64,000 nt of DNA from Echria macrotheca. Lineage: Eukaryota > Ascomycota > Sordariomycetes > Sordariales > Schizotheciaceae. This document shows positions 48,180 to 58,800 of the stretch, piece after piece. Position 1 is the stretch's first letter; every line of letters begins with the position of its first letter. Under the pieces are notes generated by a model that saw nothing but the letters and a program-made list of their open reading frames with translations, did no database searches and was not told the DNA's origin. Both the position numbers and the translations under genes were made by a program. Location of the stretch: NCBI GenBank assembly GCA_030411725.1, contig MU839827.1, positions 1,984,001-2,048,000 on the forward strand. Reading direction: 5' to 3'.

Positions 48180-51100
48180 TTTTTTATAATATTTTCGTAT
48201 GGAAGATTCATCTCCAACCTAACCGCTACCGCGATTTATCCTACGCCGTATCTCCGTTATAGCCCCGTTACAACTATACTATAAGATCTATTAAGTACAC
48301 GTTACCTACTATTTTATACGTTTTAACCTAAATTTAAATCCCAAGATACCTATAAAAAAAATAAGGCAAAAAAACCTTATACTAAATCCGCAGCGGATTT
48401 ACCGCCAGCTAAAGCAACTTAATCTAACTTACGTATTCGTCGACCGTAAATCCTTAACGACAAAACCAATAAGCCCCCTTCCTTAAATCGAAAAATTATA
48501 TTAAAAATTCCCTTTAAAGCCGGTAGTTTTACTTAATCCAATCCTTTTAACGCAGTTTTAATAAAGTCTAAGTAAATCGTTATTAAAAAAAAGACTATAA
48601 TAGCTCCCGTAAATAAGTTAAAGTCTCCTTAAAAATCGAGATTAAGCTTTAAAGCTACTACCAATTAATAACGTTAAGCTATTATAATTTTAAATACTAA
48701 ATTTAAAAAATAGGAAGATTAATATAATATTAGTAAGGAGACGGGCGGTAAGACTAGTAATAATAATAACGTTATTAAGCTTTTATAATTAAAATATTAA
48801 GGTTATTACGATTTCTCTACGTATACGCTACGGTCTAATACTTTTTTAAATACTTGCAGTTATAAAAAGCATTTAAAGTTAATTAAAATATACTTTAATA
48901 TATTAATAATATAGTTTAAAATAGCTTTTTACTATTATTTCCGTAACCCTTTACCGTCTCTAACCCTTATAATTTACAAAAAAAATATTAAAATTAAAAT
49001 TATAGCGCTTAATAAGGAGTTTAATTATACTTTTGGAACTAATTTTAAGTTAATAGGTTTTTAGCTTTAAAAGTTGATTTTTCCGCAGTTAAAATAGCTT
49101 TTTGAAGCTATTAAGATATTTAGTAAAACGTAATTATTTTAAATAAAGATTTTTACTAAGTACTTTACCGCTTCCAAGATAACGTTGAGTTATTAAAATA
49201 TTATTTTTATATTTAAAAATACTAATTAATACTTACCTTTTAGTTAATTTCCCAATAATATTATTCTCTAAAGTTTACTTAACTTTAAAAAGTTATATTA
49301 TATTAATATTAAATATATAGTTGCCCTTGATAAAGTCCCTAATTTAATAACTTAAGCCTTTTAAGCCGTATTTGTAACGCTAAAAGATTTTTCCCTCTTT
49401 ATTCCTTTTATTAACCCTACTTTTAAATCTTAAGTTCTTTTGTCCGCTTAAGCCGCTATACTAGTTATACCGGCAATAGTTGCGGCCGCGGTGACTCTGC
49501 AGTGGAAGAACCCTATAAATACTATACTATATTCACTTACTAAATGTTACGTTACAAACCTAATAAAAAAGGTAATAAATAAACCTAAATTATATATTAT
49601 TACGTATAATAAGTTAAGTAAGTACTAAAGCTATCGCGATAAAAACTATTACAAATATTATAAAAAAGGTTTTAAGTTTTAGTAGTATTTTTTTAAGGAT
49701 CAATCGAAACACTATTTTATTAGTATTAGGAAGATAGTAAATTGGGTTAAGGTAATTAAAAGGGAAAACGCTATAATAAGTAATTTTTTTTAAACTTTAT
49801 ATTAGCGATAGCTTTAGAAAGATCTTAGGTTAATTTATAGTAACTTAACCGCAAACCTAACGAATTTTTATAATTATATTGGAAATAGTTGCTTTTTGCT
49901 ACGAGGCTAATATAATTAGGTTTATTTTTTACTACTACCGGCTTTTTATAATATTTATATTATAAATAATAATAGTATTGGATTTAATTAAAATTAGTAG
50001 CTAAACGGCTAGTAAGTTATTTATCCTCCCTAAACCGCGCCGCCTTTAACTGCGCTATCTTTGATTTTATTATTTTCGATTTTATTGCCTTTGATTTTAC
50101 TACTTTTAATTACATTACAATTAAATTACGATTTTTTTCGATTAATTGCGCTTTTATAGCTTTCCGTACCTATCTTTAGCCGGTAAATAGACCTAGTAAT
50201 TTAATTTTCTTTACCGCCTACCCCGCTACTAAATAAGGATCCTACAATTCTCCTTAAAGATTTTTTTAAATACTTTAAATACGTTATTAATTTACAGGGT
50301 TTAGGTAATTTTACCTTACATAGGGCAGTTAAAGAGATATAAGCGTAGTTAAAAGGTTAAAAACTTAATAAATTAAAAGTTATTCCTAATAATTAATTTA
50401 CTAACTTAAGCTTACTAATTAATACTACTAGGGCTTTTAAACGTATTATTAAAAACTTTATTTACGTTAAGATAAAAGAATATAAAAATACCCTTAGGGG
50501 TTTACCTTTTCCGAGACTTATGAGTTTTTTAGTTGAAGTATAATACCGGCGATGATTTCTAGTATCCTTAGTTATTTTAAGTCCTTTAATAATACGGCTA
50601 GTTAAAATAATACTATTCTCTTTAATAAATAATAACCTATTTAATATTTACCGTTAATAGCGAGAATAAAAGGAAGCTTTACGGTAAGAATAAAAGAAGG
50701 CTTTATATATAGTAAAAAAGGAGGATAATAGGTTTATAACTACTTTAAAGGCTAATAAAGAGTTAAAATAATAAATTTAGCGATATGGATACGTAGCGGA
50801 TATAGCGTAGAAATATTACGGGTTTTTTTTTCCTATAGATATAAAGCGGAGATTCCTTTATTTTTTTCCCTATAGTAGTTTGGTTTATACTTTTAGATAT
50901 TTAGAGACAATTTAAGGTTGTTATTATTATACTCCGCTATATAATTTACTTCCTTATTTTCCTTATACTTAAAGGGTACGTACGCGTACCGAAAATACCC
51001 CTTTATCGCTTTTATACGCTCCCTAATTATTATAGCAGCGGTATATAGGAACTTTTTAAAGTTTTAATTACTTATTTTATTACTACCCTATTATATATAG

Positions 51101-51900
51101 GCTTACTGAATATATCCTTTTAGGTTACTAAAATACGCTTTAATAAAATTGAAGTTTGGTGAGTACGGAGGAAAAAATAGCAGTAATATACTTACTTCTT
51201 CGTAAAAGGCCCGTATTTAAGGACTTTTATACCACAACGCATTATTTATAATAAAAACGCTTTAAGGGTTCGGAAATAAATTTATCTTAAGTAGTAAAAA
51301 GTTTTATAATTACTAAACAAAGCTATTAAAGGTTATATAACCCTTATAAACAAAAAGATTAAGGACCCCTTTAGTAATTACCGCCGGTAACAAATAATAG
51401 CGATTACCTCTTAATATAGTACTATACTCTTACGGCGCTACGCTTACAAATACCTAGCCGGTTTTACGTACGTTATCTTTTCTATTTATATTAAATTCGT
51501 CGCAAAATACTAATATCTTAACTAATAATAGTAAGATTTTACGCAGCTAATTAATCTTAAGGGGCTTATTCTACTACTTAATGCGGTATTCTATCTTCTT
51601 CTTCGATTAGTTTATAAGCTTTAGGTAGCGGGAGATTGTTCATACAGATATATAAAGTTTATATTTAAAGAAAAAATACTCTTAGACTTTATTAAAATAT
51701 AAACTCGGTTTCTGGAGAAAAAGGGAGATTATTACCTAGGGAAATAAACGCTAAATTACTACGAGTTCGCTATTAACTCACCTCTTTGTAAAATAAAGTT
51801 AGCTTAATCCGATCGGCGTTGGGCTTAACGTACATAAATACCAATTTGCTAGCTAATAGCTTTAGGCGGCTCCCCGGCCTCCACTATAATGGTGATTATA
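48180..51900. other. AT-rich RIP-like island
   Basis: About 3.7 kb dominated by A and T with abundant TA dinucleotides and stops in every frame: there is no open frame of about 60 codons between roughly 48170 and 51860, in contrast to dense chance frames in the GC-rich flanks. C/G survive mainly in CpG-like or isolated contexts, as expected when CpA is converted to TpA. A short stretch at about 49471-49515 (with GCGGCCGCGG) is GC-rich and spared, and may mark a junction between nested elements. RIP is inferred from composition. Confidence 0.85.
51080..51890 (-). pseudogene. DDE (Tc1/mariner-type, DDE_3-like) transposase relic
   Basis: Minus-strand conceptual translation, broken by many stops, still shows a transposase. 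Near 51880-51830 is PPKAISQQIGIYVR, resembling an N-terminal helix-turn-helix. Around 51510-51480 is VFCDEFNINRKD, matching the strand with the first catalytic Asp (codon 51501-51499, intact). Near 51260-51220 is SVFIINNALWYKSP, where a family Asp before Asn-Ala reads Asn. At 51171-51130 is PPYSPNFNFIKAYF, matching the PPYSPDxNPIE box, with Asp to Asn and Glu to Lys. These changes are G-to-A on the coding strand, as RIP produces. The gene is not functional. The remainder of the element to the left holds no recognisable protein. Confidence 0.75.
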
Positions 51901-52046
51901 GACCTTATGCTGTAGGTAACGTACCTGACCATCTTTACAGGTTATAGAAGATATACGCGTATTAGAAACTCGAATTTTGGCTGCAAAAACGGTACAGAAA
52001 CGCGTCTCGAAGATGATCGGGTGTCCAAAACAGTGGTGCGCGACCC

Positions 52047-52086
52047 CCCATTTTAGCGCGTGTGGATCCACACGCGCTAAAATGGG
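52047..52086. repeat. 40-bp perfect palindrome at a transposon junction
   Basis: A perfect inverted repeat with no spacer, centred on GGATCC, whose arms read CCCATTTTAGCGCGTGTGGA on each strand. Each half equals the inner terminal repeat found at 48049-48071. It looks like two element ends head to head, and could extrude as a hairpin. Confidence 0.9.
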
Positions 52087-52150
52087 TGAGCCCGCGCAGC
52101 GTGTTTTTTTGTGTTTTCGGGCGAGATGCTCGAAAAATATTTCTCAATCT

Positions 52151-52515
52151 CATGCCTCGCGCCCTACGTGCGCGCAAATAAAAGTATAATCAATCGATAG
52201 CTATTATCGAGGAGAGTCTCAATCGCAATTTTTAGCTGCGCGTAAGCAAAGCGCGAGGTGCGAAGACGAAAAAACGAATTTTGCTCTCGCGCGTTTATTC
52301 TCGTCGTCACGTCTCGAGGGAAATGAGCTGAAAAAAAGCAAAAATGCCAAGAAACGCAACGAAAACAAAACACATCACGTCAAAAATCTTCGCTACGCAT
52401 TCGTACCTCGCGCTTCTCGTGCGCGCAGGTAAAAATATAATCAATCGATAGCCCTGATTGAGAAGAATCTCAATCGCAAGTTTCAGCTACGCGCGTGCAA
52501 AGCGCGAGGCGTGAG
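52151..52515. repeat. Two direct copies of a ~115-bp repeat
   Basis: Copies at about 52151-52270 and 52399-52515, offset about 247 bp, share landmarks such as ATAATCAATCGATAG, TCTCAATCGCAA and CAAAGCGCGAGG with scattered substitutions and small indels. They are GC-richer than the adjoining core and show no RIP-like decay. Possibly part of a non-autonomous (MITE-like) element. Confidence 0.75.
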
Positions 52516-52590
52516 AGTAAAATTTATTTTTGGGTATTTTGCACTCGAACCCAAACTCGCGTCGCGACCCCCTTTTAGCGCTGCGCATTG

Positions 52591-52618
52591 ACACGACCGT
52601 TCGAATGTCACAGCACAG
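52591..52618. repeat. Right terminal inverted repeat
   Basis: Reverse complement matches 48021-48048 at 27 of 28 positions. Inward of it, GCGCTAAAAGGGGGTC on the minus strand (52566-52581) parallels the left end. Confidence 0.85.
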
Positions 52619-52858
52619 TGAGAGTGAACGTGAAAAGTGGACCCGCTCCAATAACTGCACAGTTTCACTCAACAACATCCACAGTGTCAAGTCCAAGTGT
52701 CAACTTTAACCAACGCTTCTCTCATTATAATACATCAAATACATCTCCCCTCATTATAATACAATACAACCGCTGCCCATGTACGTCCGTATCCGTGGTA
52801 TCATTTCTCTTCCCAACCTCATTTCTTCCCAACCATCCCCCAAAGAAACCCATTTTGT
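52619..52858. other. TRA1 3' flank
   Basis: 240 bp between the transposon edge and the TRA1 stop codon; moderately AT-rich with ATAATACA repeats (about 52725-52770). It must contain the TRA1 3' UTR and terminator unless these lie within the transposon. Confidence 0.6.
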
Positions 52859-55800
52859 CTACATGTACGGCATCCACAGTGAATCGCACATGGCCAGATT
52901 CAGTGGATTCACCGCCTTCGCAATCAAATCAATCACCGTCTGCTGCGCCGGCAGACTCCCCACCGGCGCCTGTGCCAACGAGACCGCCTTCTTCACAATC
53001 AGATCATTATTCGTCTGCACCGCCTCCCGCAGCTGCGACTCGGACAGTTGAACCTGCCGGTGCGTGTTGGTGAACCACCACATGATCTCGTCCCGCACAA
53101 ACAGCGTGATGGCGTGCTCCAGTTGATACTCGGGATCCGTCAGGCATCGCGCAATCGCCATCATCGAGCAGCTAAAGATGCCCTCCGTCGCCAGCGGCCC
53201 CATCAGCGCCTGCAGGTTGGGCGTCAGCCGGAATGGCACCGGTTCCGGGTTGTGGAAGAACGGTCGCGCCGGCGCGAGGAATGATACCAGCTCCGACCCC
53301 CACACGTTGCCCGACCCCCGAGCAATATTGATCTTGTGAGGGTATCGCTTGTCGATGTGCATAATGTACGTCATAAACGTCAGCGCCGCCAGCTGGTACG
53401 AGAAACGTCGCCGGAATAGCCAGAACTCGGAAAACTCGGGGAACGCCGCCTGGAAATACTCGAGCGCGATCGTGTTGTCCACCCACCGCTCCTGGATCGC
53501 CCGCAACACCTCCAGCCGCGCTGTTGTGTACCCATCTGTCGGTTTCTGCTGCTTGCTATTAGCATATGACAAAAATCCAACGTGGCTTCCACTTACTTGA
53601 GGATTGGGATGCACAAGCCCGCGAAGCTTGTCCATAGCAAAGAGAACGGGCTCGTCCTTGCCCATGCCGTTGCGACGACAGTGGTCTTCGTAGACGTTCA
53701 GGAGCGAAATGTACGACGTGTCTTCCTGGACAATTCTGATGTGCGGCGCCAGAGGTACTATGACTGGCAGCGTAAACTGCAGATCTCGCCGACGGCTCTC
53801 CTTCTTGCTGCTGAGCGTCTGGTTGAGCTGCCGGAACAGCTGCAGAATCCTTTCCTCCCTCCGACAATGCCTACCTGCCGGGTGCTGGACGGCAAACGAG
53901 TGGACACTGCCATCTTGACCGCGGATCTTGAGTCGCCGATGGGAAACCCCTATGCCCCTCACCAGATCGACGTTAGGCAAAAACCTCTCGATGCGCACAA
54001 AGTCCTGGTTCTTGTCCTTGTGCTGGAGGTATTGGCCCGGAATCTCGACGTCGTCGAACTTTTGGTATCGGAACTCGCTCAGGTGCGGCGAGAAATGCGC
54101 AAAGCCCTCCAACGGTACTGATGGAACTCGGCGGTCCAACTTCTCTTCAAACTTGTCCCGCCAGGTGCGCAGTTTGTGGATGTACTCGTACATGGTTGGC
54201 TTCACCTTGACAAAATCCACCTCGAACGAGCCGCGGATATGGCTGGGCAGTATCGTCTCGGCAAACCGTGTGATGTTCGCTTCGGTGGCTGGTGGCAGCT
54301 TAACGTCTTTAGCATACGAAGCCGGCATCCTGCTCACATAGGCCAGTCCGTCGTTCAGGAGCGCCACGATGAGCCGGTAAGCGTCTTCATCGGGCGGACA
54401 CTTGAAATGCTTCGATATCTGGTCCACCATGGTCTCCATCGAGAGCGCCAGCAGTGGGAAGGCCGTCTTCAGCGCGCTCGTGATCTCCTCGAGCAGCTCC
54501 CACGGCTTCTTGGGTGTCTGCTCGGCCGCGGCGCCATTGGCCATGGCCGTGGCCGAGCTGCCGTCGGCGCCCTCAGACTTCACATCGGCCTTGCCCGATG
54601 CGTCACCATTGGCCGTAGCTGGCCGCGAGCCGTCTTCCGTCTTGGCGCCGGCCGTCTCTTGCTTTGTCTGCTGAGGCGAGCCAGTCGTCGGCTTTGCGCC
54701 CTGCGCCCTCTGCTGCTGCTGCTTAAGCAGCTTCTCCTTCGCCTCCTGGCTCCTCTTAATAGCAATCATATCCTCTCTGCTCGTACGGAGAAGGAAATAG
54801 AGAGCTTGCGGGTACGACTTGGCAATCTTCAGCAGTATGTTCTGGAGCCTGGGCCCTTCCCGGTGGCTCAGGCCGCTGAGGAGCTGCGGGATAAAAGTGA
54901 TCCAGTACCAGATGGGCGTCTCGCCCTTGAAGTCGTCGAACCCGGACGCGATAGTCCCGTTGGTATCATCCAGGCTCAACAGCCACAGGATACGAGCAAT
55001 CAGCTTCCTCGACTTGTGATTCTTGTAGCTCGAGGCTGCTTGCAAGTAGCTGGTAAGCGCCTGTTTCGCGGCCGCGTGGTCTGTCGGATCCGTCTTGAAC
55101 TTCCTGTCGTTGAAGTACCCCCACTCGGCCCAAGCCTTGGGCGCACTAATGTCGTAATACAGCGCAGTGCCGTAGGCTTGGTCGGCCTCATCTTTCTTGT
55201 TCAGCTTCTCGAGGAACATGCCCTTCAGCGTGTAGAATTCGGCCTTTTGCTGAGCACTGAAATAGTTGAGATTAGTGTTGTTAATAACATCTAGACCGCT
55301 GCCGAGTTCTTCCGGGTTCTGGTAGTGGCACTTGGCCTGCTCCCGCAGCTTGAGGAACGCCTCCTGGATTTCGATGTTGGGAAGCGTGTAGATACGGCTA
55401 AGCTGGTTGATGCACACTTCGGGCAGGTTGTGCTTCCGCGCCACGTGAGCAAACCGGTTGATGATCCAGGCCGTTTCGTGGTAACCCCTGTAAGCAAACG
55501 ACGCACCGCCCGGATTCTGCGTCTGCTGGGGCAGAAGGTGGAGATACGTGTTGTTGATGAGACTAAAGATATGCTGCCTCCAGGTGACCAGGTCTTGCCA
55601 GGCCAAAATGTCATCCCATGTGTTGGGCAGACGATCACGCCAGGTGCCCAGGAGCAACTTCAGCTCGCCCGATTTGCTGTCGAGATTGGCCTGAGTGGTC
55701 ACTGCGAGGCTCTGGCAAATGACACTGGCATCGTGCAGCTCGACAAGCTGCTGGAAGTTCTGGAGGAGAGGCACGTGGGCCGCCGTCAGACGTCTTGGAA

Positions 55801-58800
55801 GCTGATGCCACTTGCGAATCGACAGCTGTATGGCCTCATCCACGACACGGTTGAAGTCCTGGATGGTTTCCTGTTTGGCATGGAACTTGAGCAGCGACAT
55901 GAAACACTGGAAGAAGGACCGTCGGGGAGTAGGTGCATCCATGACTCCCTTGATGATGGTGTCGAGATGGTCGCGGTTGTCCGCTATCTGCCAGTATTCC
56001 GTGTTGCGCCATGCGCATTCAAGAAGCAAATCTTGGAAGTTTTCGTGCTTGGCAAAGTCCTGGAGAATCTCCCAGTGCTGAAGCTTCTGCGCGCAGAGAA
56101 CCCAGTGATCTTCCCATAGCATGTACTCCGCCTCGGAGAACGGTATGGCGTTGGTCCTAGCCTTGATCTGCGCCGTATCGTACATCTTCAGGGCCTTATC
56201 CCACATTCCATTCTGTTCGTACGACAATCCGGCGTTTGTCTCAACAAACTTACATCGGCGTCGCCATGTGCCGTAAAAGAGATCATCCTCGCCGAGAGAC
56301 GCGTAGAGGTCCAGCAGGGCATCGAGCGTCGATTCCCTCACAAGCGCCGAGTCCAGCACCGGCTTGATGGCGGCCTGTTCGAGCTGGCAGAGTGCCGTGT
56401 ACCAAGCGTCGTAGTGCTTAGCCTCGAACTTGAGAACGTGCGGAGGAAGCTTGCACTCTGGCGACGCCTTGGCTGCTCCGCTCAACAGGGACTGGATGAC
56501 ATTGGGCCGCTTGTCCATCTGGCGCGAGTGGTAGTCCTTGGTGAGCAGCGATACCAAGCCCTTTTCGAGCTCGGGTCGTTCCTCCCTGCTTACCGTTGCC
56601 CAAAACATGGGGAAGAGGGCGACCCAGAGCTCGTGAGCAAAGCTCGAATCGATGTGCTGCAGCTGGACAAGGGGCTCGAGAAGATCACGGACGCGGACGT
56701 CTCCTAGCTCGGCAACAAAACGTCTGTGGCCCGCCATGAAGGCCTCGTATCTGTCGTCGGCGATGATCGTCGGCTCCCGAGAGTCCTCAAGATAACCCCC
56801 GAATTGCTGCGACGGCAGCAAGGTCCGAAAATCCTCCTGATGCAGCTGGGCGAAGGGCGACATGTCGACGGCGCCCAGTAGCAGCTGTATCGCTTGCGAG
56901 AGCCAGAACGATTCGGCCAGCGAGTCCCAATTCTGGCTGATGATGACATACGACAGTCTGGTGCTGGCCCCCCTGGGCAGGTTCTTGTCGAAGACAGACA
57001 TGAACTTGTTGCGCATATCGACGTCCTGGGCCCTGCTTCCAATCAGGAATGCGTGTTCTAGGCGAACCGTCAGTTCCGTCCGGGCAATCTTTCCATCCTC
57101 GTAGATGCGAATCACAAGGTCGAGGAACTTCATCAGCAAGGTGGGATCCTGGCGGTGCTCGAATGACACCATCTTGTGCAACACGGCCGTCTTTTCCTTG
57201 AGAGTCGGCCATGTGCCTTCTGAACGGAACACCCAGTTCTCTACCATATCGAGGATCTTCTCGCAAAGCGGCACGTGCAGAGACTTCTCGACGATCGTGG
57301 CGATGACGCTCAGGAACGGTCTCCTGCTGTCTCCCAGGATTTCCATCCGCATCGCCGTGATCTCTACAGCCTTCATGATCAGTCCGGTCTGGATTTCGAG
57401 ATCATACGCATTCATCTCCTGCGGCGCGGCTGGATCTTGCTGCGGCCGGCCCCCGTTGGCGGCGTGGAGGAGCGCAGCGTAGTGCGAGACGTGGTCTCTG
57501 GCCAGCTTGGACTGCAAAGATTTCATGATGGCTGGGATGTGCTGGTCGATGGCACTGGGCCTGCGGTGCCCCAAGGACCACAGAATATTGATACCGGACA
57601 CATAGTTGCCCGCGTTCATGCTCTCGCCCGCGATGTTGGAGAGGAACGTGATGATTTCCGAAGTCGGTTGCTCGGCTTCGCCCTCCGCATCGGCGTCTTC
57701 CATCGGAACGTCCTCTGGGACGGCATCGAGGACGCGTTTGATGATGGGCTGGACGTCGCGGCCGCCGTCGTAGTTCTTATCGGCCGTGTGCAGGCAGTCC
57801 TGCAGCTCTGGGTTCTCCGATTTAAGGCACTTCTCCAGAATCTTTTGGATCTGCGGCATATATCGCAACACCCATTCGTCCGACTTGAAATTGAGTATGG
57901 TGCGGACAACCTGCAGCGTATTGACGATGTTGGTAATAAACTTGTCATCAAACTTGTCCTTGTCGGCCGGATCCGCCGAGAGCACAGCCTGCGTCTTGTC
58001 GCTTGCTAGAACAACGTCCGTCACGTTGGGGAAAAGGTCGACATCGAGGTCTCCCCAGTACTGAGGCTGGAGGAGGTTGTAGAGCAGCGTCATTGCCTTC
58101 TTGCACAGCTCGGCCGGCGGCGCCGGCATGGCTGGCCCGGGCAGCGCGACCGTCTCGCGCGCTTTTGCCGACGGCAGCTGGTAGCGTTCGTTGAGCTGGG
58201 CGATGAACTCAACCAGATATTTGATCATCTTGGCCCGGCCAATGGGCGGGATCAGCCACTCGGCCTTCTCGGGCTGTCGGGCGGCAGAGGGAGAGCCACC
58301 CTGCGCGTCCTCCAGCCTCCGCTTCTTCGTGTTGGGAGACTCAGACACGGCGCGGAGCGGCTCGGTCCTCTTTCCCTCAACACGTCTCTGCTCCCACAGC
58401 CAGACGAGCCACATCATATTGAGCGCTAGTTTCCGCGCATCATTAGAACAGTTCTGAGGATTGGCGACTTTGCGGAGACACGAGATGATCAACATGGCAA
58501 ACTTGTCGCGCGAGTCGTAAAACAGGTCAGGGTGTCTGACGAGGAACTGGAAGATGCTCGTCATTTGCTGGTTGTTCTGGCTCTCTTCCGCCAGAATGCG
58601 ACGAGGTGCCATGGCCCAGACGGCGTTCCGGTCTCCTGGCTGCGCGTTGCAGCGCTTGGGCATGACGGGGGCCATTAACTCCAGGGCCTGGGTGACCAGA
58701 GCTCTTCCTTCACCCTGGTTCGTCTTGAGCAAGGAGAAGTAGATCTGCTGGACGATCTTTGCCGGGGTCTCGTAGTGCGCAATGAAGTATCCTATAACCA

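Larger units (their letters stand above)
48021..52618. mobile_element. Composite RIP-degraded DNA transposon with terminal inverted repeats
   Basis: A 4.6-kb insertion between the IMPACT-like gene and TRA1. The ends 48021-48048 and 52591-52618 are inverted repeats that match at 27 of 28 positions, and imperfect similarity continues inward through a GCGCTAAAA-containing segment. Inside are an AT-rich RIP-like core (about 48180-51900), a transposase relic, a 40-bp palindrome and a pair of direct repeats. No clear target-site duplication is visible at the outer ends, so the exact boundary is provisional. The internal sub-element is probably 48049 to about 52069, framed by shorter inverted copies of the GGATCCACACGCGCTAAAA sequence. 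Confidence 0.8.

Noticed and set aside
52588..53073. 161-codon plus-strand frame over the TRA1 3' end
   Set aside because: Overlaps the end of TRA1 and the transposon repeat; no independent evidence.
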